A stretch of 64,000 bases of DNA, from contig WTPW01001665.1 of the NCBI GenBank assembly GCA_009809945.1, positions 3,887 through 67,886 on the forward strand, read 5' to 3'. A program made the position numbers and the translations under genes. Below, piece after piece: positions 1 through 10,338 of the stretch. Each line of letters begins with the position of its first letter. Positions within the stretch are counted from its first letter, which is position 1. This stretch comes from Gigaspora margarita (lineage: Eukaryota > Glomeromycota > Glomeromycetes > Diversisporales > Gigasporaceae). Below the pieces are notes generated by a model, which saw nothing but the letters and a program-made list of their open reading frames with translations, was not told where the DNA came from and did no database searches.

Positions 1-99
1 CAATTATTTTTGCCTTGTCTTTGCCTTTTTTTTTAGCCTACTTTTTTTTGGAAATTTACTTTTTTTTTTTTTTTTTTACCCAGGGACGGTCAAAACATT

Positions 100-330
100 A
101 TGTAATCATTAAAGATCTATTAATCGTTATATATCGTTTCAAATAATTCCGATTATAATCGATTTATAGATATATAACGATTTAATATAAAAATTTGATA
201 TATATCGATTTAGATATATATCGATTTTTATCCAATTAATCGATATATAACGATATTTTATAATCGATATAAAACGATTAAGTGTTATATATCGATTAAT
301 ATCTATATATAAAATTAGCGGATGGTAATA
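100..330. repeat. AT-rich repeat of ATATCGATT-type units
   Basis: Irregular direct and inverted units of the form TATATATCGATT and TATAACGATT fill this stretch. A related tract lies at about 21700-21860. It is repetitive and not coding; I cannot assign it to an element. Confidence 0.55.
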
Positions 331-463
331 TATTATAATATACTGTGTCTAACATAAGATTTTTGTTATATTATGGGCTATAATATCTTACATAAGATTA
401 CATATATATAATTTGCTAATAAATTTTTTTCAAATAAAAAAGGCCAAAAAAATATACTTACCA

Positions 464-637
464 TATATTACCGAATAGAAGCAACCCCTGAATAAAAGCC
501 ACCCCTCAATTTTGGATCCAAAAATCTGAAAATAGTTACTATGTTTTAATAATAAAATTAGATCCAAATAGAAGCTACCCCTACAATTTAGCTCAAAAAA
601 ATCAAAAATTTTTTGGTTACTTCTATTTGGTAATATA
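464..637. mobile_element. Short inverted-repeat element, ends TATATTACC(G/A)AATAGAAG
   Basis: The left end reads TATATTACCGAATAGAAGC and the right end, reverse-complemented, TATATTACCAAATAGAAGT. The inside has no coding potential. This is a 174-bp MITE-like element; I could not settle its target duplication. Confidence 0.5.
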
Positions 638-687
638 CAGTATATTAAAAAAATAAATAAAAAAGTATAAAAAAATTTTACTATAGC

Positions 688-1135
688 TACCATATCCTAT
701 CATGAATAAGCACCTCTTTTTTTAAATTTTAAACTTAAATAACTTGAAAACTATTTAATTAAACTTACTAAAAATTTATTTATTTACATTAGGCCATACA
801 AAATTAATCAATTGGTTTTCATAACCTGGCCGGGTCAAAATTTGTAAACTTCTAAAAAAATTTTTTTATATGTTTTAATAACCAGGCGGAATTTTAAAAA
901 AAAATTTTTTTAATTTTGTAAAATTTTATATATAAATTTAAAAAAAAAAGCTGGCCGGCCGGGTCAATTAAAAACTTACATATTATGAAAACCAAGTAAT
1001 TAAATTTGTATGGCCTTATATAGGTTTATAAAGTTTAAGTTAAAAAATTTTTTATTGAGTTTGATTAAATAGTTTCAAGTTATTTGAGTTTAAAATTTCA
1101 AAAAAGGTGTTGCTTATTCATAATAGAATATGGTA
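688..1135. mobile_element. Foldback element with TA ends
   Basis: The ends are near-perfect inverted repeats (TACCATATCCTATCATGAAT against TACCATATTCTATTATGAAT). The arms keep pairing toward the centre. TA on both sides fits a TA target duplication, as in Tc1/mariner-type MITEs. A second element (791-1016) sits in the centre. Confidence 0.55.
791..1016. mobile_element. MITE with AGGCCATACAAA termini
   Basis: Ends are AGGCCATACAAA and its inverse, followed inside by a locally GC-rich CCGGCCGGGTC motif. A second copy lies at 30444-30681, also inserted inside another element. The target duplication is unclear. Confidence 0.55.
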
Positions 1136-1199
1136 TTTACAATAATTTGAACAAAACAAAAACATATACTAATATTAAAATTAAGAACTCTACTATTTT

Positions 1200-1400
1200 T
1201 AACAAATACTAGTACAAGCTAAACTTAGCTAGAGTTCCAAGATTTAGTTTAGTTCAATAAAAGTTTAGGTTTAGGTTCAATAAACCTAAACCTAATCTAA
1301 AAAAAATTTTGAATCTGAACCTAAACCTGAACTTAAAATTTATAAATATAAACTAAATCTAAACTTAAAAAAGCTTAGTTCTAGTTTAGTTCAATGTTCA
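1200..1400. repeat. Degenerate GTTTAGGTTCAA repeat
   Basis: Repeated variants of GTTTAGGTTCAA occur on both strands and form an imperfect inverted tract. A similar tract lies at 47940-48135. No coding potential. Confidence 0.5.
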
Positions 1401-1609
1401 TGAAATATTTAATGTTCATAATATATGTACATATTTATCTGAGCACAAAGTTAGAATCAATTAGTAAAATTTAAAAAATCATAGTATTTTATATAATTTT
1501 ATTAATAATAGTTAGTTTTTTGTTATAAAAGTTAACAAGTTTGTAAAAAATTTTAATTGCCAATAATAAGCAATATATTATCTAGTCACATATTCAATTT
1601 TGATTGTCT

Positions 1610-3258
1610 ATTCATATAAAGTTATTATACCTGTTGATATATGAGTATTAGTTTATAATAAAAATTATAATAAAAACATATGAATTTACTATAAAATTTA
1701 AGCCTTATATTATTTTCAACTTACATATTAACTTTTTTTCAAATTTTGCAATTAAGCATATTGAAAACAAGCATATTGAAAATAGTAGATTAAGGTTACT
1801 TAGAACACTTTTTTAAAATTTTGTCAATTTTGCACTTTTTCAAAATGTAACTCTATCAAAAACAAATATTTACAAATTTTAAATTAGCAGTTATGTGTAA
1901 AATTATGCTCTGAACAACTTTACTTAGTCGACAGAAATAGGTTACCTTGTAAGAAAAATGGGTTATCTATGTACTAAAGTTAAAATTTATCATATTTCAT
2001 GATCTAACGTTTTTTCTTTATTAGGTAACCTACTTTGGGCTCTTAAGCAAAGTTGTTCAGCATGTAATTTTACATCACATTTGAGGTTGGTTTTACTAAG
2101 TAAAAAATGGGTTTAAAGTTAGAAAAAAAATTTTTTTAAAAAAATTTTTTTTAAAAAAAAAATTTTTCTAACTTTAAACCCATTTTTTACTTAGTAAAAG
2201 GTCAAGAAAGCATGTTTCAACCTCAAATATAATGTAAAATTACATGCCGAACAACTTTGCTTAAGAGCCCAAAGTAGGTTACCTAATAAAAAAAAATGTT
2301 AGATTATGAAATACAATAAATTTTAATTTTAGTACATAGATTACCTATTTTTTTTACAAGGTAACCTACTTCTGTCGACTAAGTAAAGTTGTTCAGAGCA
2401 TAATTTTACACATAACTGCCAATTTAAAATTTGTAAATATTTGTTTTTGACAGAGTTACATTTTGAAAAAGTGCAAAATTGGCAAAATTTTAAAAAAGTG
2501 TTCTAAGTATGCTTAATCGCAAAATTTGAAAAAAAGTTAATATGTAAGTTGAAAATAATGTGAGGCTTAGGAGAGTGCAGTAAATCACGTAATTAGGGTT
2601 TACATAGGTCTGACCCCCTCTCCCCCCCTGTGATAGACTATTGACCAATCAAATTTCGTTTTTTTAATATTAAAAAAATTCAAAAATGTTTTTGATCCTA
2701 CGTACGATAATAGTCACTACATAGTAAAGTCAAAATTTTACTATGTGAATCGGATTAAAGTTGCTTAAGTAAACTTGTTCAGAAGATCAAAATACACTTA
2801 CTCTAAAATTTTCATCAGTATTGAAATACTTTTTATTATTTGACTTTTTGATTTTTATGTTCGACGAAAATTTTAAAATTTTTTAAAAAAATACATTCGA
2901 CGAAGGTAAAAATTAAAAGTTAAATAATAAAAACTTCTTTAATTTTGATAAAAATTTCAGAATAAATATATTTTGATATTCCAAACAAGTTTACTTAATC
3001 GATAATTATCAATTGATATAGTAAAATTTAGACTTTACTATGTAGCAACTTTTGGTAAATTTTTATTATAATAAATACTTTAATATTATTGGCTATTTTA
3101 CTATATATATATATAGGACGTGATAATTGGGGACCCCCCTCCCCCCCTAAAAAATTTATGTGATTTTCTGCACTCCCCTTAAAGTTTATAGTAAATTCAT
3201 ATGTTTTTATTATAATTATAATTATTATTCATCACCTAGCATGACATGTCCTATGACT
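1610..3258. mobile_element. Large foldback element (CATAGGACATGTC family), copy 1
   Basis: The arms at about 1690-2140 and 2140-2520 form a long near-perfect palindrome centred on an A/T run near 2140. The right end carries ACATGTCCTATGACTA, as in the copies at 16569, 28313, 57817 and 59765; the left end is eroded. The arms hold repeated copies of the CTAAGTAAAGTTGTTCAG module. A Harbinger-type MITE (2570-3178) is inserted in the right arm. Confidence 0.65.
2570..3178. mobile_element. PIF/Harbinger-type MITE, TTA duplication
   Basis: The 609-bp element begins GGAGAGTGCAGTAAATCACG and ends, reverse-complemented, GGGGAGTGCAGAAAATCACA. TTA flanks both sides. The host sequence resumes exactly (compare 29545-29575, which lacks the insertion). 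A three-base TTA/TAA duplication and GGG termini are diagnostic of PIF/Harbinger. The inside carries the GTAAACTTGTTC inverted module. Confidence 0.8.
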
Positions 3259-3860
3259 AATAATATATTACTATGAACTAATGCTCTTTAAATAAATAAT
3301 AAAAATTAAGCCAAAATTTTAGTTTTATCTAGCTATTCTAGAACTTTAAAGAACTTTAATATAACTTAGATTTGAGTTTGTGTAATTTTAGCTAAACAAA
3401 TATATAAAATAAAACAAAATTTGAAAATTTACTATATAAAAATACAATATTTGATGAATTTCTATACAAAATTTTCTTTTTTAGTAATATTTGAATTATA
3501 TTGGAGTTTTTTAGAATTCTGCTATTTTTTTATATATCTTTATTTTTTTTGTAATAAAACAATTCAAAAAAATTGCTAAAAAAAAGCTTTTAAAGTTTTT
3601 TTTATTTAATTATAAAGAGTTAGAAAACTAGTATTAATAAGTAAGAACAAATATTTAAATAAACATGTAACTTTTATGAAAATAATAATTACAAAAATAA
3701 TTATTTGAATTTACTTTTTTATATTAATTTTTAAACCATCCAATTAGTAATTTATTTCATTAATAAGAAACAAAATTTGTATTTGACTAATAAAAACTTA
3801 AAAAAATTAGTAAACCCAAACTTCTAATCTGTAATTACTACAAAAATGATATAAATCTAA
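3259..3860. other. AT-rich sequence without recognised features
   Basis: I see no coding potential, inverted ends or repeat relationship I can support in this stretch. Confidence 0.4.
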
Positions 3861-4393
3861 GGGGGCATCCATAAATAACGTTATGTATCCCTACATAGTA
3901 GCTCTTGACCCTTTAGACTATATAAAAAAAAATCAAAAATCCATATATTTATATATAAAATTTTACAAAAACTTGGATATATTACGCCAAGTGATCCAAT
4001 CTGGATGATTTTGGTACCATTCGATTCGTCTCTATGAGACGAATCCAATGGTACCAAAATCATTCTATTTGGATCACTGGATCAAAAGTTATTTACAAAA
4101 TACTATTAATTTTATAGTAATTTTATAAGAAAACATAATAACCAATAGTATTTCGTTAATAAAACATGATCTAGTAATCCAAATCAAATGATTTTGGTAC
4201 CATTCGAATCCACTCCTCGAGACGATTCGAATGGTACCAAAAATCATCCAATTTGGACCTCTGCACCAAGGTTTAGACAAATTTTTATAAAAAAATTATG
4301 TTATATTTTTTTGATCTTTTCTATTTATTGAAAAATCATTATATTTTTGGGGGACCCCTCTTCCTCAAATAAATGTTATTTATGGATGCTCTC
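3861..4393. mobile_element. PIF/Harbinger-type MITE, ends GGGGGCATCCATAAATAAC
   Basis: The ends are GGGGGCATCCATAAATAAC and, reverse-complemented, GAGAGCATCCATAAATAAC. TAA lies on both sides. The inside has two hairpins around CGTCTCTATGAGACG with flanking GGTACCATTCGA, the module also seen in TA-flanked and TTAA-flanked elements elsewhere in the window. Confidence 0.75.
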
Positions 4394-4889
4394 TAATTAC
4401 AAAATTACAAGAATTTTAGCTATAAAAATTGTATATATACAAGTTTTTTTCTCAGATAAAATGTATTATATAATTTTTTATTTACTTATTTATTTATTAT
4501 TTTTTTTTTTTTGCTCTTTTTTTTTGCAATATTAACTACTAAATCAAATTTATCTAATTTAAATAACTACTCAACTAGAACATTTAGACTAAATATAACT
4601 TGAAATCAATTTGTTATAATAGATTTACTACTTTAAAAATAGATTGTTTATTTTATATATTCATTTTATTTGGCTCTTTTTTTCTTTCTAAGAGTTTTGA
4701 AAAGTGATATTAACTAAAAATTAACTTTGACTAGACTAATATTTATATATTTATTTTTTTTTATTTTTTTTTAAGCAGTCCTGTTTTTGTTTATTGGGAA
4801 TATATTATATTATATTAATACAATAATATTTGTATTTGTATTATACTAATAACTATTCCTCCCTAACAAAGGCTCACCTGATTTATAGT
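4394..4889. other. AT-rich stretch containing the likely LINE 3' boundary
   Basis: No genes. Poly-T-rich runs at about 4750-4772 would be the A-rich 3' tail of the minus-strand LINE that follows. I could not identify a convincing target-site duplication, so the boundary is approximate. Confidence 0.35.
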
Positions 4890-7142
4890 TTAGATATGAT
4901 CTGCTATACCAACAATTAGTTTTCCTTGGGCCCTTAACTTGCTAAGAACTTTGTATAATACCACTTCTCTTGGTATATTGCAGGCTATTAAAAACCTTAT
5001 CAGAACTACTTGTTATTTGTTATCTATTTTTAACCCAAACAGAAATAACTATAACAGATATTTTTTGAAACTTATTTAATTTTGTATTGTCTTCTTCATG
5101 GTCTGCTTCACATTTTGGGATTTAAGATCTTTTTCTTGCTATTTAGCTTTGGTTGTATCTAATACTTGTTGTAAAGGACCCAGAGCTGTCTTCATTTCCT
5201 TTTTACATTTTTTTTCCTTTTTCTTTTTTAAAAGTTTCTTTTGTATTTTTTCTGCTTTTTGATTCCTTGTTTTTGTTCTTATTCATTTAAGATTTTATAT
5301 TATGTATTCCAAATATGCTTGTAGAATCTTCTTCTATTATATTTAAAGTAGTTTTCAGGATACCATTTATATATTTTGTTTTGTATAAATAAGCTTCTAA
5401 CAATTTTTTTTTTATTCTATTATTAGATCTTTTGCTAGTTCTAGTCTTGCTTCTAGAACTTCTTTTTAGCCTTTGCCAAAGATTAATTCATGTACTTCTT
5501 TAGCTTCTATTAAAGATATCAACATGTTCTCTGTTTTAATCAGCTCTGCTATTTTTTAACTAGTCTCTATTTTCTATATGTCCTCATAAAGTAAGCAGGT
5601 GATTAAGTAATTCTATATTTCTATTTAAATGAAATATATGTGGCATAAATTCTCTTCATATAGATCTGGATTTCTCTTGTTTAGTGTTTTAATAATTGGA
5701 AACAGATTGTTCAAGTATTTGATCCTAAATATCTAGTTCCTGTTTTTTGTTTAGATTTCATAGTTATTTTTCTTAACTTGCTTCAAATACCTCTATGTCT
5801 CTTTTCATTTTATACTATATGTGTTTTTTTTTATTTATCTATCGTTTTGTCACTTTTAGATCTATTTATTTTGTTTCTATTATTGTATCGGTTATCTGGT
5901 TTATGAACTGCTACACTGGACCATCTATTAATATATTATGATATTTTTTTGTTACTTTTTTTAGCCTGTTCTATAGCTATTTTACTTTTATTATTTTGTT
6001 ACTTACGTTACCTTTCTTAGCAAGCCTATTAGCTATATCATTTGCCTTTATTTTACTATGCTTTTTTATTTTGTATAAATTTAGTTTGAGCCCTTTAATG
6101 TTTTATAATCTTTTGATTTGTTTAAAGATACTTGTATTTTTGGTTTTTAGAACTTCTCTGCTATACTTGTCATCTGTATTTTCTTGATGGCCTTGATTAT
6201 GGCTACACTATCTGTATAAATATCTACTATTATTTCTTTAGTACTACTAATAAAGCTATTAAAATAGCTCCACTTGTATTAAAAATGGTCAATTTTTTTA
6301 CTTCATATTTAAAACCAATTGGGCTACCTGTATTTTGAATTATCCATCCTGCCCAACCTGGTTTGGTCTAAACCTTTTTTGCTATTGATCATTGAGCTAT
6401 CTGTATAAAATTCAAGCTATTTCTTCCCTTTAAGTTTTTCTGTTACAGCTAATAATTCTTTCATAACTTTTTTGTTCTTAATGCACTCTTTTAAGATTTC
6501 CTCTTTAAATAGCTCAACTATTATATATGAAATGGTTGACTCTTTTTTTAACTGATTAGTTGAGATTTCATTTATGAACTATTTGAAATTGAAGATCTCT
6601 ATAGGGACTAAAAGCTCATACTTTTCTTTCTTGTTACTTTTTCTAATTAGTTTTTTATCAATAGCCTTTTTGTTATTTTTGTACTTTCTTTGCAAGAGGC
6701 AATACTTGTCTTGCTTCTTTTGCTTATTATTGCACTCTTAGCACTTTTAAGTTTGGAACCTCTTGTAGAATGTTTTTTTGTTGTTACTCTATTTTAATGT
6801 TCTATTTCAATTTTGTTCTTTTTTCTTTTTTGAACACTTTGACTATTTCAATTTTTTCATTCTCTTTGAACGGAACTTATTCTTTCTTTTGTCTTTTTTT
6901 GTTTATAACTTGCAATTTTGGCTATATAGATATTTTTTTTCTTTTTTATAAGATTTTGTCATATTTTTCTTGTTAGTGGCTTTATTATAACTTTTTTTTC
7001 AAATTTTTGAACCAGATAGCTTTTTTTTTATGGTTTAAGGCCTTTGCTCCTTTTAAATTGTTTTTATATTAGTAATTTATTATCTTCTTCATTGAGCACT
7101 TGTTCTAATATAAAAGGATTCAGATTTTGTTTTGACAAAAAT
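4890..7142 (-). pseudogene. LINE fragment: RNase H and C-terminus
   Basis: Reverse-strand translation around 6389-6412 gives EFYTDSSM, the first-aspartate motif of LINE RNase H. After a frameshift comes WAGWIIQNTGSP, then TSGAILIAL where the E-helix belongs, and near 6184-6225 DIYTDSVAIIKAI, the later aspartate motif. The tail at about 4890-4990 reads CNIPREVVLYKVLSK. Stops and frame changes occur throughout. On the plus strand this looks like T-rich sequence with many short hydrophobic ORFs, which I judge spurious. RNase H would have degraded the RNA template during element copying. Confidence 0.75.
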
Positions 7143-8412
7143 AGAACTCTGAACATCTAGTACAGAGATCATAGTTTTTTTTTTTTTAGCAAAAAAAACC
7201 TCTAAAATTTGAGAAGCAAACAAACAGTGTTTGGCAATTATCTTGGCATTTAGCAGTCCAATTTGAATAAACTTTTTTAAAAAATAAGCCCTTAGTAAGA
7301 TGCATTTAACAAAAAAACATTCATTCAATTCTGATTACTAGATCAAAAGTTATTTAAAAAAATATATTTTGATATTTTTAGCAAATTGGATCAAAATTGG
7401 CCAAAATCTAGTTATGACCTATAAGGTAAAAGGGAGTATTGTGGCGAAGTTAACTTTGATCGATGATATCACGTGACTTATCCAATAGAATCGAATGATT
7501 TTGATATCAACTGACTCGTCTCACAAAGACAAATCTAATGGTATGAAAATCATTAAATTCTAATAACTGGATCAAAAGATATTATCATTCAAAGTTAAAG
7601 AAACTAAAGTAAAGATTTTAGAAGAGGTGGGGTATTGTGGCGAACTTGAACTATATCGTGATACAATGACCAGAACTGAATAATTTTTATACCATTCGAT
7701 TCGTCTCAATGAGACGAATCGAATAGTGGCTAAATTATGCAATTCCAACCATTGGATCACAAGATATTGACGATTATGTACGATATACTACAATACCAAT
7801 ATAATTTTGAGGGTATTATGACGAAATACAAAGTTAGCTATAAGGTAAGTGCCTTTTAGTACTATGTAAATCGACATTTATGCTCTAAGTAAAGTTGTTC
7901 GGACTGACAAATTACGCATACCCTAAAATTTTTATAAAATTTAAACAACTTTTTATTAATTGTCTTTTACAAAATACGTTCTTACGAAAAAAGTCTAAAT
8001 TTTTTCGTAGAAGCGTATTTTGTAAAAGTCAATTAATAAAAAGTTGCTCAAATTTTATGAAACTTTTAGGGTACACGTAAATTGATAGGCTGAACAACTT
8101 ACTTAGAGCATAAATACGATTTGCATAATACTAAAAGGCACTTACCTTATAGCTAACTTTTGCGTTTCGTCATAATACCCTCAAAATTATTTTTGTATTG
8201 TAGTGTCGTGCATACATAATCGTCAATATCTTGTGATCCAGTGGTCAGAATTGGATATCTAACCACTATTTGATTCATCTCATTGAGACGAATCGAATGG
8301 TATAAAAATTATCCAATTCTGGTCATTGTATCACAAGATAATACAAATTCGCCACAATACCCCCCTTCGTCACAATACTCCCTTTTACCTTATAAGAGAT
8401 GTCCAGGGTCCT
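7143..8412. mobile_element. hAT MITE (AGGACCCCGGACAT family), copy A
   Basis: Ends are AGAACTCTGAACATCTAG and AGAGATGTCCAGGGTCCT. The flanking 8 bp are ACAAAAAT and ACAAAAAC (7 of 8). It is split by a TA-flanked MITE (7424-8390) and sits in the LINE between RT and RNase H coding sequence. Confidence 0.8.
7424..8390. mobile_element. TA-flanked MITE, AGGTAAAAGGGAGTATTGTGG ends
   Basis: Inverted ends read AGGTAAAAGGGAGTATTGTG and are bordered by TA. Relatives lie at 54961-55562 and 62156-62755. Inside are three copies of the CGTCTCAATGAGACG hairpin module and a further palindrome at about 7790-8220 with the CTAAGTAAAGTTGTTC module, so this 967-bp copy is probably itself composite. Confidence 0.7.
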
Positions 8413-9393
8413 ACAAAAACCATCTATATTTTTTTTTTCTAGCTACTTTACTATTTTATTTCCTTTCTTAGCAAGCCTTAAGTCTTATGACTCAAAATTG
8501 ATATTGAGTTCTTTGGCTTCTGTTATTATTTTAAAATTTAGATTTCTATTTACTCTTGTCTTTGCAAGTCTTGTTATATTTCTTTGTATAATACATGAGA
8601 CACTTTTGCAATTCAGTTGCACTTGGCAAAGTCTTAGCTATATTATTGCTTCTATATCATTGTTACTATTCATTCATGTATTAAACTCTGTAATGTAGTA
8701 TACTAATTGATTCTGCCAAATTGTTTTTACTTCTGCAATGTGTTAAGACTTAATTTGCCATTGTGATTAGCATATTTGCTTGGTTTTGATAGTTTGTATC
8801 ATTAGTTTGCAAATGATTGTATACTAGTTTAGTAAGAATTAGATATTGTGCTCTGTATACATATATGGTAAAAGAGCCCTATTGTTTATATATACTATAT
8901 ATATCAAAGGATGCTTTCTTTCTTTTGTGCACTTTTGTTACTGTACTAACTTCTTTTTCAAGTACAGTTAGTGCTAATAGTTACTTAGCTTTTTCTATAA
9001 GCTATATTACTAAAAAGTATATAAGCTCTTTTCTGTTTTTTAGTTTAATTTTTTTCTTGTATAATCCTATTATGACTCCTTTTGTGGCTTTCTCTCTGTT
9101 TTTGGCCCTAATTGCTAATAGCTTAGACTTTTTGTTATTTATTTTTATATCGTATAATTTGTAAAAATCATCTGCTATCTTAATAATCTCTTCTAGGCCT
9201 TGTTTAGAACTAGCAATATATGTTATATTATCATATATGCAATGACTAGAATCTGTTTTGTAAAGTTTTGTATTTTATTTGTTTGTATATTCTTTGGCTA
9301 TTTACTTGCATCTTATAGCCTGTATTTTATTTCTTTTGAATTGCTATCAGAAGAGAATTGTAAAATATATACTACATCAGCAAAATAAATATA
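8413..9393 (-). pseudogene. LINE fragment: reverse transcriptase palm, second half
   Basis: Around 9210-9245 the reverse strand encodes ILVIAYM and, after a one-base frame change, DNITYIASSKQGLEEII. This is RT motif C with the usual YxDD changed to Y-M-D-N. It continues IADDFYKLYDIKINNKKSK, matching the region after the active site in LINE reverse transcriptases. Upstream, about 9330-9390 reads as a degraded SPLLW-IFYDPLL-type segment. The catalytic DD is damaged and frames are broken, so no activity is expected. The coding sequence resumes at about 15014. Confidence 0.8.
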
Positions 9394-9794
9394 CAAAATC
9401 TTTCGAAAGAATTACGATTGATGCTAAATCTTTCGAAAGAATCGCAATTTTTCGAAAGATTTCGGCATGCATTTCTTTTGAAATATTTCGAAATATATTG
9501 CGAAATATTGCGAAATAGGACAAATAAAAACAATACAATTCCATACCTAATTATCCCTCTCCAGGGTCGCAGGAGGCAATATTTTGTATACTATCACAAT
9601 ATTTTGCAATATTTTGCAAAATTTTCAAATTTTTTTTAAAAAATAAATAAACGATATACATATTTACATAATCACGCTTTTGCAAATTTTTGAACATTTT
9701 CACAGATTTTCGCATTGTTTCGCAATTTAATATAAAATTTTATATTTTTTATTTATTATTATACATTATATATTTTAAATTTATTTTAAATTAA

Positions 9795-9829
9795 GAGTAT
9801 TGCTATTTTTAACCAGTGGTGATTTCCCC
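9795..9829 (+). repeat. MULE left terminal inverted repeat
   Basis: Begins GAGTATTGCTATTTTTAACC and continues AGTGGTGATTTCCCC. About 28 of 35 positions match the right end. The first ten bases also match the ends of the 326-bp MITEs at 29906 and 57228. Confidence 0.88.
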
Positions 9830-9965
9830 ACCCCCAATATAAAATTATGTTTTATACATAAATATACTATATATACGTATATACATATATAATGCTATAT
9901 ATATATACACGCTATATATACATACATGCATATATACATATGTATATATTAGATAGGAGTTAATC

Positions 9966-10030
9966 AGTTATCCTTTGCTTCGCAAAGGATAGTTTATGCT
10001 TCCGCTACGGCTGTCGCCTCCGCTTCAGCA
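9966..10030. other. GC-rich hairpin cluster inside the MULE
   Basis: ATCCTTTGC-TTC-GCAAAGGAT is a perfect 9-bp stem with a 3-base loop. It is followed by a GC-rich CTTCCGCTACGGCTGTCG segment bracketed by ATGCT and AGCAT, then a T run. The composition contrasts sharply with the surroundings. It lies between the stop codon and the left end of the MULE, so a transcript-end role is possible but unproven. Confidence 0.45.
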
Positions 10031-10338
10031 TTTTTTTTTACTAAGGCAAAGAAAAGCAAAAATTTTTAAATTGGCTCACTCTAACCCTAACCTTCAATAA
10101 ATAACATTATAAAAAGTGCAATAATTATAATCGAAATTATGACTTAACCCAGCGTTTAAAAATTGCATATGTGGAATATTATTAATAAGTTTGATACAAC
10201 ATTGCAAATTTACAGCATTTGAATGATATACAAATATACGAATTCATAAATTTACTATCGCTATTAAGATGTTAAATCATTATTTGAGAGAAATATACAG
10301 TATTAAAGTATAATAATGTTCTCTAATTAGCTATATTT

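Noticed and set aside
5990..9520. Short plus-strand ORFs encoding hydrophobic F/L/I/Y-rich peptides
   Set aside because: They are the T-rich complement of the minus-strand LINE remains and have no independent support.
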